From JACMLC01 sp963720235 (GTDB taxonomy: Bacteria; Acidobacteriota; Blastocatellia; Pyrinomonadales; Pyrinomonadaceae): 64,000 nt of DNA. The translations under genes and the position numbers were made by a program. The notes beneath the pieces were generated by a model. That model was not told the DNA's origin and did no database searches. It saw nothing but the letters and a program-made list of their open reading frames with translations. This document shows, one piece after another, positions 18,701 to 26,880 of this stretch. Numbering within the stretch: the stretch's first letter is position 1; each line of letters starts with the position of its first letter. The DNA lies in assembly GCA_963720235.1 (NCBI GenBank), contig OY970389.1, positions 372,001-436,000 on the forward strand. Direction: 5' to 3'.

Positions 18701-19907
18701 CGACCATGTTCGTGCCGGGATGCATGTGGCAGACCATGCATTGCGAGGTCGGAATCGCAGTCGTGAATTGATGCTTAATCGGATGGCCCGATTCGTTGCG
18801 CGGAATATTTTTGTCTGCGGATTGCGATTGGCCCAGGTTTCCTGCTGAGGCGTACTGAGCGGAATGAGCCGGGTCGCGGTCGTTGGCATAGATGACATGA
18901 CAGGCCGTGCAGCCGGAGGAGCGATAATCGCCCGCGTGGTCGTTCGTGCCTAGAAAACTTAAAGTCGGGTCAAGCAGTCGTGTTTTTTGTATGCCGAGAA
19001 ACACAGGGTCTGTGCGATTGTTTGTGCCAAGCCCGCGCGGGCTTAAACCCTTATCGGGTTTGCCGGGCTCTTCTTCTTTGTCCGGCAAGCCGACTTCCAA
19101 CCTGCGCCGCCCGCCGCGCTCAAAGACGCGCAGGACATTTCCCGGCTGCGAAATATTCCACGGCGGCAAAGGGTCTATGAAAGAGAGCCAGCCCTTGAGC
19201 TGCGTCTGCTCGCGCGTCGGCTGTGGGATTTGCAGCAGCGTCTGGGCCGAACCCTGTTCGCTGTAGCTTTCGCCAAACCGCGCGTCCTTGATTGGAAAGC
19301 CGCCGTTGTTATAAAGAGCCGCGCCCCAGAGCATCGCGCCGTGCGTCATCATACTGCGACTGACATCGCCCGGTTCGGTTTGATGACACTCGCCGCAGGT
19401 CTTGGCCGCGACACGCAAATCTCCCGGATTGATAAAGCGCACAAACTCCCAGGACTCTTTCGCCAGCAGCGTGTTAGTGCGCTCAGGGTTCGCGCTCGAA
19501 TACTTTCCATCACGTTTCCATTCGTCTGGAAACTTGGGCTTGACGTGCGCCTCTTCTTTGCTCTGGGCCACAGGATTGCCGCCATGACAGCCAGTGCAAG
19601 TTAATCCCAGGGCATCTTTGCCGTCTTCAAGCTTTTCGAGCACATCGCCCGAAGGCTTGAATTTATGCATCGGCTCAATTTGGCTGTGGCAATCGAGACA
19701 TTCTTCGACCTGCGTGGCGACCTGCGCGGGTTGTTGCGATGATGATTGAAGAGACGTTTGTGCCTGTGCTCTATCCTCGCGCGCAGTTTGGTTTGCGGCA
19801 TCGTTTGAGAGCGATGCTTTGCTGCTCCACAGCATCACCCCGACAACAGTTATCAGGACGATGCAGAGCGTCAGCTTTAATCGTTCAGTGTGGTTGAGCT
19901 TTTTCAT
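15780..19907 (-). CDS. Decahaem cytochrome c with C-terminal LVIVD-type beta-propeller
   Basis: The protein starts MKKLNHTERLKL with an N-terminal helix (about residues 10-28). Ten CXXCH motifs lie in the first 850 residues: CLDCH, CTGCH, CGECH, CTACH, CMVCH, CADCH, CADCH, CYACH, CFGCH, CSDCH. A propeller follows with repeated blades of the type YAYVAAGEGGLRVYDIAQ, FAYVADGPGGLKILQL and AFVVDEEGLKVIDI. A C-terminal helix (about 20 residues, LFAQWSALGLFMALAIGLKI) and basic tail close it. Such fusions of multihaem cytochrome and LVIVD propeller are expected at the cell surface or periplasm. The outer-membrane barrel gene directly upstream suggests a porin-cytochrome conduit. The ATG at 19907 is chosen because the earlier start lies toward a palindrome. 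Confidence 0.9.
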   Translation of the reverse strand: MKKLNHTERLKLTLCIVLITVVGVMLWSSKASLSNDAANQTAREDRAQAQTSLQSSSQQPAQVATQVEECLDCHSQIEPMHKFKPSGDVLEKLEDGKDALGLTCTGCHGGNPVAQSKEEAHVKPKFPDEWKRDGKYSSANPERTNTLLAKESWEFVRFINPGDLRVAAKTCGECHQTEPGDVSRSMMTHGAMLWGAALYNNGGFPIKDARFGESYSEQGSAQTLLQIPQPTREQTQLKGWLSFIDPLPPWNISQPGNVLRVFERGGRRRLEVGLPDKEEEPGKPDKGLSPRGLGTNNRTDPVFLGIQKTRLLDPTLSFLGTNDHAGDYRSSGCTACHVIYANDRDPAHSAQYASAGNLGQSQSADKNIPRNESGHPIKHQFTTAIPTSQCMVCHMHPGTNMVASYLGLTWWDNETDGARMYPEKQITPSQDDEQRKLNRNPEAASLRGKWSEPDFLNQTGTPEFNQNLKRAQFADFHGHGWIFRKVFKRNRKGDMLDAGNNIVSPDDPDKFRKAVHLNDIHLEKGMHCADCHFGQDSHGDGNLYNEPRAAIEIDCADCHGTLKEAATLRTSGPAARARGRDLTRIRFRDPNGTRFNLFKRVEKRDLRAKDASGNPVMLKKDENDKEIQLHEGDIIQTSIVEPKRWWRIKQTKDTIDPNSPDYNEQSRYAKTIRTDNETWGDVPSDEEKLAHKESKMSCYACHTSWMTGCFGCHLSMTANKKMPNRHFEGGDSRNFTTYNFQVLRDDIFMLGKDGTVTGHRVAPVRSSSAVLVSSQNQNREWIYSQQQTTSAEGYAGQAFNTHVPHTVRGKETKGCSDCHVSKDNDNNAWLAQLLLQGTNFVNFMGRYVYVAADHALEAVIVTEQSEPQAVIGSTLHRIAYPDNYSKFERDGRKLKNFFEHAGNPKVLQVQTRGEYAYVAAGEGGLRVYDIAQIDHKGFSERIVTAPVSPYGQKFYVDTKYATAVAAPTTLAVDPARWKIIVDEQGNYKTVSPDEAKILYEKYLQSPTQPTMLVNEEQPIHPLYAYLYVVDKYEGLILVNAATLLDGDPLNNFLSRALTFNPEGVLNEANNINIAGTHAFITTEKELVILGINDPLHPFIEKRIALKHPRSVAVQFRYAFVVDEEGLKVIDITRLNDKPDEVQLLENAFVPLPEAKDIYVARTYAYVAAGKEGMAIIDVEQPDRPRLDQMFNAGGQLQDAHQIKVAMTNASLFAYVADGPGGLKILQLTDPETMETYAGFSPRPQPRLIASFKTKGDALAISKPLDRDRAADESGNQISVFGRRGARPFNLMETMRLLRKDNGAGAFFTVTDRPATKPVDFKSSATKKENDDEIESSTSATQSGAGENLFAQWSALGLFMALAIGLKIRQTRLWRS

Positions 19908-19930
19908 GTGCGTACTCAACGGACGAAGAA

Positions 19931-20020
19931 AGTTTCCCGCAAAGGCGCAAAGAAGACGCAAAGAGTTGTAGGCTCTTTATCTTGAATGTTTTTCTTTGCG
20001 CCTTTGCGCCTTTGCGCGAG
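19931..20020. repeat. Intergenic palindrome, GCAAAGGC family, copy 3
   Basis: The left arm TTTCCCGCAAAGGCGCAAAG and right arm CTTTGCGCCTTTGCGCC are inverted around a centre near 19975. It separates the barrel gene from the decahaem gene on the same strand. Confidence 0.8.
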
Positions 20021-20046
20021 ACGTTTTGCTCTTCATTTACGACTCC

Positions 20047-22140
20047 TTAAAAAACAAACTTCACTTGCGCGAACACTGCATAGAGCGGCTTGTCCGGGTT
20101 GATGATTGTCGGCTCGCAAAATTTTGGGAACGGGCAGTTGCGCGTGGTGTCCGTGTAGATGTCTCGAAACCCGCGCCCCGGTTGCAGCGTGGCCGCGCCA
20201 AAAGTCAGCGTCACATTATTAATCAGGAACGGGCGATAGGCTATGCCCACGCTGTAATCAAAACCTATGTCGTGGCGTATGCGATCTTGAAAGAGCAGAT
20301 ACTCCAAAGATTCCGTTCTGTGAAACCGCAGATAGTTGGCGTTAAAAATCGCCTTGATTCTCTGCGTCACTTCGACATCCACGCCCGCGTTATAGATAAA
20401 GATGCCGGGATTAACAAAGTTCGCCTGACCTTCGAGCTTGCTGCTACGCAAAGTCGGCAGCAGGCTATTGGGTTGAACTAATCCAACGCCGGTTTTTGAG
20501 AGGCGTATGCCCTGACGATTCCAGAAAGAGAATTGACCGCCGATAAAATTCGGATCGTCAAGAATCGCATCAAAGCCCGTCGCCCTGTCATCCGTCGGAT
20601 TCTTATCGCCCGAAGCCCAGAAGAACGAGCCGCGAAAGCGTATGAAATCTTTGTCTAAAGAAGCCTCTACAGCAGCCATGTGCGAGCGTATGCGAACGCG
20701 CTTTCCCGCAATCTGATTTCGCTCGTCATGGCCGAATGCGAAGTAGTAAGAATGCGTCAGATTAATGCGCCCGATATGCCCGTCGCCGTTGATGCCAAGA
20801 TAGCCAACCCGCAGTTGATGTGGCCGCACATCTCCGATGACGGCGGGCCGCACCAGAAAATCGTTGCGGTCGAAATGGCGGCTGCCGCGGTCAGCATTAT
20901 AGAGAGCCGTGGCCTGTACCGTGTAGCCTTTCCAGATAAAATCTTGACGATAGATGTTTGCGATATAAATGTTTTGATGACGACTGCTAAAGCGATTGAG
21001 GCCGCTGTTGGTATCCTTTTCGAGTTGCTTGAAAAAGGCTACGTTGAATTGATAACGATTGTTGGCGAACGAGCCGAAGAGCCGCGCTCCCAGATTGTTG
21101 TCCGAATAAACGAAGCCGCGAAAGTCTGAGACGAAAGGCTGTATGCCGACACGCAGCGACATAAAATCGTAGTTAGCATTGATGTCAAAAAGCTTCTTCT
21201 CGACAAAAGCTTCTTCCAGAGAAAAGTGCGAATCCGTGCGCGTCGTCCCGCGGCGCACATCTATATTGACAACGCCCGTCTCGCGCGCGTTGAGATAATT
21301 TGGAATGCTGAAGGTCGGAGAAAATTTGATGGCCCAATCGCGCGGCTTAAATGTTGTCTCGCCCTTAAAGAATTCAAAAGAGAATTGCAGCGTCTGGTTG
21401 AAAGCCAGAGCTTCCGGTCGCCCGAAAAATTCAGAGCTGCCGGGATTCACGCTGCTCACATTTGTAGGCTTCGGCGTGCGGCCAAAATCAATCGTGGTCG
21501 TGCTGACGGCTGAGAAAATAAAAAACTTGTCCTTGCCGATAATCGGATAGTCGCCCTTCAAACGACTCTGATTGTAAGGGTCGTACCAACGCCCGCGCTT
21601 GAAAGGAATGTCGCGCCCGCGCGCTCCCTTGTCGCCATAGCGGTCATATTCAGGAAAACCAATTCGCCAGCGGTCTCTGACCTCGCGCCTGTCCGGTTCG
21701 GTTTGCTGTTTTCCACTAACGCTCTCTGCGCCCGCGCTCTGTGTTGCGGCTCCCGCTTCCTCTCGCTTCTCGACTTCAATCTCAATCTTAGTTTCGCGTG
21801 CCGAATAGATAATCACATTCTCAAGCGCGCCGGAAGTGAACCTGACAAATGCTCCTCTGTCTTTATCGGTGGCGGATTTTGCGATGAAAGGAAGTTCGAC
21901 TGTGATGCGATAAGCGCCGGGCTGTAGCTGCGCAAAGATACTGCCATCGCTGCCGCTCTTGACGCGCCGCTCGCGGCTCGTCACCTGATTGACGATGCGC
22001 ACAAAGACATTCGGCACGGGCTTCTTCGCGCTATCAAACACGACTCCGGCCAAACGCCCGCTCTCCTGCGCCGGAACAGGCACAAGGCACAGCGAGACGA
22101 GGCAGCAGAAGAGATTGATTCGATAAACGAACCTTGCCAT
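20047..22140 (-). CDS. Outer-membrane beta-barrel with N-terminal carboxypeptidase-regulatory-like domain
   Basis: A signal peptide (MARFVYRINLFCCLVSLCLV...PAQ) is followed by a carboxypeptidase-regulatory-like domain (LAGVVFDSAKKPVPNVFVRIVNQ) and a charged linker. About 480 residues of alternating aromatic strands follow, ending in ...FAQVKFVF. The C-terminal Phe is the usual outer-membrane insertion signal. It has no recognisable TonB plug, so I call it a barrel or porin rather than a TonB receptor. It heads the decahaem cytochrome operon, so it may form the outer-membrane sleeve of an electron conduit (inference). I chose the ATG at 22140 with AAAGAG upstream; a GTG at 22167 would add nine residues. 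Confidence 0.8.
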   Translation of the reverse strand: MARFVYRINLFCCLVSLCLVPVPAQESGRLAGVVFDSAKKPVPNVFVRIVNQVTSRERRVKSGSDGSIFAQLQPGAYRITVELPFIAKSATDKDRGAFVRFTSGALENVIIYSARETKIEIEVEKREEAGAATQSAGAESVSGKQQTEPDRREVRDRWRIGFPEYDRYGDKGARGRDIPFKRGRWYDPYNQSRLKGDYPIIGKDKFFIFSAVSTTTIDFGRTPKPTNVSSVNPGSSEFFGRPEALAFNQTLQFSFEFFKGETTFKPRDWAIKFSPTFSIPNYLNARETGVVNIDVRRGTTRTDSHFSLEEAFVEKKLFDINANYDFMSLRVGIQPFVSDFRGFVYSDNNLGARLFGSFANNRYQFNVAFFKQLEKDTNSGLNRFSSRHQNIYIANIYRQDFIWKGYTVQATALYNADRGSRHFDRNDFLVRPAVIGDVRPHQLRVGYLGINGDGHIGRINLTHSYYFAFGHDERNQIAGKRVRIRSHMAAVEASLDKDFIRFRGSFFWASGDKNPTDDRATGFDAILDDPNFIGGQFSFWNRQGIRLSKTGVGLVQPNSLLPTLRSSKLEGQANFVNPGIFIYNAGVDVEVTQRIKAIFNANYLRFHRTESLEYLLFQDRIRHDIGFDYSVGIAYRPFLINNVTLTFGAATLQPGRGFRDIYTDTTRNCPFPKFCEPTIINPDKPLYAVFAQVKFVF

Positions 22141-22370
22141 TCGCTCTTTGTAAACACGTACACGCACAGGCGATTCAAGAGACCACTAAGGCATGCACAA
22201 ATCTTTATGCCTGTAAAAGAGGAAAGACTGCGTCCAAATGCTGATGACGCTCAGCATGACGCATGAGCGTTGAACTTGCGAGGGTGTATATCCTACAAGA
22301 GAAAGTCTGTTGAGGGATACAAGAAATTTATTTAACGTGAGTTCGGCATAAGAAAGAGTTGGTTTCGTGA

Positions 22371-22552
22371 GCCCCGACAGGGGCGACATGAAGTAGCCCC
22401 GCGCGTCAGCGCGGGGAAACGCGCACCAACACGAACCAAGCCCCTTGAGGGGCGACACAGTTTCTGTCGCCCCTCAAGGGGCTTGATATTTATTTGCGCG
22501 GCTTAACCCACGACTCACGTCGTGGGCTACTACATGTCGCCCCTGTCGGGGC
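22371..22552. repeat. Compound palindrome, GCCCCGACAGGGGC family
   Basis: The outer arms (GCCCCGACAGGGGCGACATG and its inverse at 22525-22552) enclose a GCGCGTCAGCGC hairpin, a nearly perfect CAAGCCCCTTGAGGGGCGAC palindrome (22437-22485) and a CCACGACTCACGTCGTGG hairpin. The 500-bp gap 22141-22668 holds this and a terminator but no gene I can support. Confidence 0.8.
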
Positions 22553-22607
22553 TGCGAGGCTGCACTCCTTTCTGCTTATCTCTAACTTAGGTTATTTAAT
22601 GTGTGTG

Positions 22608-22640
22608 TAAAAGAAAACGGCAGGAGAGACATCCTGCCGT
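22608..22640 (-). terminator. Rho-independent terminator of the ABM monooxygenase gene
   Basis: Read on the minus strand, a 9-bp perfect stem ACGGCAGGA/TCCTGCCGT with a 6-nt loop is followed by TTTTCTTTT. It lies 29 bp after the stop of the gene at 22669. Confidence 0.8.
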
Positions 22641-22668
22641 CAAATCTTCAATCATTAATCGCGCGGCC

Positions 22669-23025
22669 CTAGTGCATCTTAAACGGGCCGCCGGCAGGCT
22701 CAGGCTCTAAATCCGGGCGCGCGGAATCCTGTACGACCTCATGCATCTCCAAAACATTGCCTCTCGAAAATGCTTCTTTCGGCAGCGTGCCTGACTGCGC
22801 GTGGCCCTTCACAAAGGCATCGGAGCGCACCCAGTTGAGAAAATCCTGACGGCTCTCCCAGATTGTGAAGACGACATAAGGGTCGCCTTCGTTGACAGGG
22901 CGCAAGACCTGATTGGAAACAAAGCCGGGCATCTGGTCCACAAGCCCTGCGCGCTCGCGGAATCTCTGCTCAAAAGCTTCCGCGAATTCCTGATTGACAT
23001 AAATGCGATTGGCGACAGTTATCAT
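22669..23025 (-). CDS. Antibiotic biosynthesis monooxygenase (ABM) / IsdG-like protein
   Basis: The 118-residue protein starts MITVANRIYVNQEFAEAFEQRF and contains MPGFVSNQVLRP, VVFTIWESRQDFLNWVRSDAF and GHA, the pattern of dimeric alpha+beta-barrel ABM proteins and IsdG/HmoB-type haem-degrading enzymes. Haem degradation would suit the many haem proteins nearby, but the ABM fold also serves other oxygenases, so the substrate is open. A short Pro-rich tail follows the domain. It has its own terminator and is flanked by repeats, so it is probably monocistronic. Confidence 0.8.
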   Translation of the reverse strand: MITVANRIYVNQEFAEAFEQRFRERAGLVDQMPGFVSNQVLRPVNEGDPYVVFTIWESRQDFLNWVRSDAFVKGHAQSGTLPKEAFSRGNVLEMHEVVQDSARPDLEPEPAGGPFKMH

Positions 23026-23059
23026 TTGGTTACTCTCTTACTATTAACTCAAGTTGCCA

Positions 23060-23285
23060 GTTATGAAGCGATGGCGGCTTATGAAAGCAATGGCAGCTTA
23101 TGAGAGCGATGGCGGCTGTGCCGCTATGCTGTATGGCGGCTCTGCCGCAATGCTGTGCGGAAAAGCTCTGCTTTTCCGGCCACTGTAGTCTCAATCCTGT
23201 GCGAGGCTGAGCCTCGCTAATACTAAGAGCAGAGATGAAGCGGAAAGTCTCAGACTTTCCGCACAGCTGGCGGCTCAAGCCGTTC
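23060..23285. repeat. Complex hairpin repeat, GGAAAGTC family, copy 2
   Basis: Tandem ATGGCGGCT words are followed by palindromes GGAAAAGCTCTGCTTTTCC, GCGAGGCTGAGCCTCGC and GGAAAGTCTCAGACTTTCC. The same palindromic units with loop changes occur at 10085-10325. Confidence 0.75.
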
Positions 23286-23306
23286 CTCACTCGCAACTTG
23301 GGTTAA

Positions 23307-24667
23307 TCACTTCTTCGGTTTGCTTTTCGCATCCGAACTTTCCGCGACAGCGAAAACATGATTGATGCCGCGCACGAAGAGTATGCCATCGGAGATGGCG
23401 GGCGTTGCCATGATAACTTCGCCGACGGGATTGACGGCCAAGAGTTCATGCTTTGGGCCAGCCTTGACGACGAAGATTTCGCCGTCTTCGCTGCTCAGAT
23501 AAATCTTGCCGTCCGAAGCGACGGGTGAAGCTGTAAAAGCTCCGCCCTTGTCCGCGATTGTTGATAGACGCGCTCGCCTGTGCGCGCATTGTACGCCGTC
23601 ACGACGCCGTTGTTGGAACAGACATAGAGCAGTTCCTGATAGACAAGAGGCGTTGGCATGTACGGGCCGCCGCGCGTCTTGCTCCAGACGATAAACTCAT
23701 TTGTCTCTTTGCCGTCTTTGAGCGAGATGTCGCCGCTTGCGCCGGGCTTGATGGCATAGATGGGCTGCATCGGGCGATAGCCGCTGGTGACGAAAATCAG
23801 GTCAAGCGCGACAAACGGCGTCGGCGTCGTAATCTCTGAATTGGGCGAGAGCCGCCACAACTCTTTGCCAGTCATAGGGTCGTAACCGCGCACGGCCTTT
23901 GTGCCATTGGTAATCAACTCTGCGCGAGTCTTGCCTTCATAAACAGTCGGCGTTCCCCACGACGGAATCTCTTCGCGCGCAGTCTTCCATGCGAGCTTGC
24001 CTGACTTTAAATCATAAGCGGCGATGAAAGAATTTTTCTGCAAGTCTGCCTGCACGATGACAAGATTTTTGTAGATGATGGGCGAGCTGGCATGCTCCCA
24101 TTGATAGTCTGGGTCGTAGAACCAACCAGCGTCCAGCACGCCGAGGTCTTGTTTCCAGAGCAGCTTGCCGTTCAGGTCGTAGCAATAAAGACCTTCGGAG
24201 CCGAAGAGCGCGACGAACTGTTTGCCGTTGGTCGCGGGCGTGGACGAAGCATGTGTCGCTTTGGGATGTCGCTTAACTTTCGGCACGCCCTCGTAGGCCG
24301 TGCGTTCCCACAAGACTTTGCCCGTCTGCTTGTCCAGACAAAAAACTTTCCATGTGTGTTTCGCATTCTCTTTGACCGGAGCCACATCGCCGTAAAGCCC
24401 GAAGCGCGTCTCAGGCTTCTGCTCTGTGCTGATGGCTGTGGTGATAAAAACTTTGTTGCCCCAGACGACAGGGCTTGAGTGGGCCAGACCCGGAATCGGC
24501 ATTTTCCATAGGATGCCAGAAGATTTTTCCGCGTCCCACTTGACGGGCATCGTGCGGCCCTCGACAACGCCGGTCGCGTTTGGCCCTCTGAACGAAGGCC
24601 AGTTCTGCGCCGTTGCGTAAGAGACAATCAGGATGATGCAGAGAAAGCTGTACAGGAATCGTTTCAT
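23307..24667 (-). CDS. Secreted PQQ-type beta-propeller protein, frameshifted near its C-terminus
   Basis: A signal peptide (MKRFLYSFLCIILIVSYATAQ) precedes WPSFRGPNATGV and PQQ-like blades such as TWKVFCLDKQTGKVLWE, LYCYDLNGKLLWKQDLG and VRGYDPMTGKELW. The family is similar to BamB/PQQ-dehydrogenase propellers and to secreted Planctomycetes/Acidobacteria proteins; the substrate is unknown. The zero frame runs to 23495 and ends in a nonsense tail after ERVYQQ. Removing a 1-base deletion near 23560 restores a good final blade (FTASPVASDGKIYLSSEDGEIFVV) and a stop at 23307. So either a recent frameshift or a sequencing error truncates the protein. Confidence 0.75.
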
Positions 24668-24761
24668 AATTAGACCTCTGTTTGAGGAAGAAGGAAGAGA
24701 AGATTTTTACATGCGCCGGAAATTTTTTTTAGTAACTTATCAAGCAACGCGCATGAATACT

Positions 24762-25580
24762 TTATGGTTGTTTAGTCGCCTCGGCCCGCTTGAAAATCGT
24801 TTCGGTCTCGCCCTGTTTCAAAGTGAAGCTTGTGACTTTGCCGTTCTCTGAATTGAAGGTAAAGGTCATGCCTTCAAACTCGACGGGCCTGAATTTCACT
24901 TTGTCGAACGCGCCGAGTGTGAAGCCCTGACCTTGAGAACTGGCAGTCAGCTTGCCTTCCTTGTTCTCAATGACGACCTCCGTGCCGCGCTCGCTTTTGT
25001 ATGTGCCGACATAGCTTTTCAGTGTCTCGGCATCCACTTGAAAATCCGCTTTGGGCGGCGGAACCGCGCCGGCCTTCTTGAGCATCTCCGCAATCTCTGC
25101 GCGGTTGTCCTTCGTCGCTTGACCGAGCGCGGCGGAGAGCGTCTCAGGCTTGATGCCGCCCTTGTCCAGAGCAATGCGAACAATCTCCGCATTGTTATTG
25201 CCGACGCTAATCATCAAGGCATCATCAATGCCTGTCGCGCCCTTATCGAGCAGCATCTTCACGATGGCCGCGTGTCCGTTGATGGCGGCCCAGTGAATCG
25301 GTCTTGATTTGTAGAAGGTGTCTTCGACCTCCACATTAGCTCCGCGCGCGAGCAGAACTTTGACGACCTCCGTGTGGCCCTTGTCGGCTGCATAGGAGAG
25401 CGCGGTCGCGCCGTAGCGAAACTTCGCATTCACGTCTGCGCCTTTCGCGAGCAAAGCTTCGACGGCCACAGCATCGCCCTTGCGCGCGGCTGTCCACAGG
25501 TCTTCATTAATGTCCTGCGCAGAGATGCGTGGGGAGAAAATTAAGAGCAGAGAGAGGAGGATGAGTCGTTTTATATTCAT
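24762..25580 (-). CDS. Secreted ankyrin-repeat protein with C-terminal DUF3471-like domain
   Basis: The ATG at 25580 begins a signal peptide (MNIKRLILLSLLLIFSPRISAQ). Ankyrin repeats follow: DLWTAARKGDAVAVEALLAKGADVN, ATALSYAADKGHTEVVKVLLARGANV and PIHWAAINGHAAIVKMLLDKGA. The last 85 residues (LKSYVGTYKSERGTEVVIENKEGKLTA) resemble the beta domain often found after beta-lactamase-like proteins (DUF3471-like). It probably works as a binding protein in the periplasm. The open frame continues upstream through the palindrome at 25665 into the next gene, but that part is not coding. Confidence 0.85.
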   Translation of the reverse strand: MNIKRLILLSLLLIFSPRISAQDINEDLWTAARKGDAVAVEALLAKGADVNAKFRYGATALSYAADKGHTEVVKVLLARGANVEVEDTFYKSRPIHWAAINGHAAIVKMLLDKGATGIDDALMISVGNNNAEIVRIALDKGGIKPETLSAALGQATKDNRAEIAEMLKKAGAVPPPKADFQVDAETLKSYVGTYKSERGTEVVIENKEGKLTASSQGQGFTLGAFDKVKFRPVEFEGMTFTFNSENGKVTSFTLKQGETETIFKRAEATKQP

Positions 25581-25664
25581 AGAATTATTCCTTAAAGAAT
25601 TATTCCGTATCGCCCGTAAATTATTATAGTCGACTGACAGTGTCAATAAAGTTTTGTAAAAACA

Positions 25665-25772
25665 AATTTCCCGCAAAGGCGCAAAGGCGCAAAGAAAAGC
25701 ACGCAAGATAAAGAGCCCTTCAACTCTTTGCGTCTTCTTTGCGCCTTTGCGCCTTTGCGGGAGATTCTTTCG
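25665..25772. repeat. Intergenic palindrome, GCAAAGGC family, copy 4
   Basis: The arms CCCGCAAAGGCGCAAAGG and CGCCTTTGCGCCTTTGCGGG are inverted around a centre near 25720. The right arm supplies the last codons of the ATP-grasp gene, whose C-terminal tail (SPAKAQRRKEDAKS) is a translation of the repeat. Confidence 0.85.
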
Positions 25773-26730
25773 TGCTCCAAAAGATTGGCGCGTCGGGTTT
25801 GAGCTCGCGCTCGACGGCGAGGGCGATGAAGCCCATCGTGTAGCGGGCATTGATTTCAAGTAGCGGATGCAGACCGCGCGCGTGCTCAAGCGCATCTATC
25901 CCGACTGGCCCAAAATAATTTTCTTCAAAAAGTTTTTGAGCAACGATGAGAGCAATGCTTTCAAGCTCACGCAAGCGATGTGGAGCGGGCGTGCGTCCGA
26001 GTATGTAGCCAGTGCCTGTCCCCGCGCCGTTGGTCTGCAAGTCGCTGATGCCTTGTATCGAATATGCTCCGTTGTGTGAGATTTCCATGACGATGCCGTA
26101 CTCGCGTTTTACTTCGAGCCATGGTTGAAAGATAAGCGTCTCGCCTTTGCTCAGGCGACGCAGAGACCATTTGGCTTGCGGCTCATCAATCAATGGGCCA
26201 CGGCCTAGCACGCGGTCACGCGCGGCAAATCCGAAAGGGCTTTTGATTACCCATTTGTCCTCAGGCGCAGGACACGCGCGCGCGACTGCTTCCTGCAACT
26301 CTGCAAAGCTTGAAGCAGTGGCCGCGCCCTCTTGCGCGATGCCAAGCTCTTTTTCGAGTTCATGACTCCAGAGCTTTGAATTCACACGCGCGACCACTTC
26401 ATGCGGAATCGGTTGCACGATGGCCTGCGCCTTTTGGCCTGCGGCGACTGCGCTTGGAGTCCAGCCCCAGGGAGTAAAGATGCGTGAGGTTTGCGGAAGC
26501 GCATTTGTCGGTGAGACAAGCTGGACTCCGCGCCGCGCGGCTTCGGTTTGCAGGGAATCGGGCCATGGTCTTTCAAGCAGGAGCGCGTCACCCTGAGAGG
26601 CAAGCCATAAGAGATGCGTTGCGAGCCTGCGGTTGAGCATCTCGTATGAAGGAGTGCGACGATACTGGCCCATTGGAGCGGCCAACTCCGTCTCAAAATC
26701 CGCGTTCATGTGCCAGAGTCTTGAAGGCAT
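25720..26730 (-). CDS. ATP-grasp family protein of unknown substrate
   Basis: The 336-residue protein has ATP-grasp features: KWVIKSPFGFAARDRV (ATP-binding lysine region), LIFQPWLEVKREYGIVMEI, and PLLEINARYTMGF (metal-binding Glu-x-Asn). The N-terminal third (LWHMNADFETEL, LLERPWPDSLQTEAARRGV) looks like a pre-ATP-grasp domain. Enzymes of this class ligate a carboxylate to an amine or thiol; I cannot name the substrate. The C-terminal 14 or so residues are encoded by a palindromic repeat and look like an accidental extension. No operon partner is evident. Confidence 0.75.
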   Translation of the reverse strand: MPSRLWHMNADFETELAAPMGQYRRTPSYEMLNRRLATHLLWLASQGDALLLERPWPDSLQTEAARRGVQLVSPTNALPQTSRIFTPWGWTPSAVAAGQKAQAIVQPIPHEVVARVNSKLWSHELEKELGIAQEGAATASSFAELQEAVARACPAPEDKWVIKSPFGFAARDRVLGRGPLIDEPQAKWSLRRLSKGETLIFQPWLEVKREYGIVMEISHNGAYSIQGISDLQTNGAGTGTGYILGRTPAPHRLRELESIALIVAQKLFEENYFGPVGIDALEHARGLHPLLEINARYTMGFIALAVERELKPDAPIFWSTKESPAKAQRRKEDAKS

Positions 26731-26754
26731 GAGTGTTAATAACTCGACGAAAGA

Positions 26755-26880
26755 ATCTCGCGCAAAGGCGCAGAAGAATTAAAAATGCAAAATGTAAAAT
26801 GCAAAAGTAAAAACTATCTTTCATTTTGCATTTTACATTTTTAATTTTGCATTCCCCTGCGCCTTTGCGGGAAACTTTTC
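26755..26880. repeat. Mosaic palindrome, outer GCAAAGGC arms and inner AAAATGCAAAA arms
   Basis: The outer arms (CGCGCAAAGGCGCAG and CTGCGCCTTTGCGGG) enclose a long inner palindrome of AAAATGCAAAATGTAAAATG and its complement. The inner module is shared with 13090-13225, which has different outer arms. The rest of the gap to 27155 may hold the promoter of the large secreted protein (a TTGACA at 26919), without a good -10 box. Confidence 0.85.
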
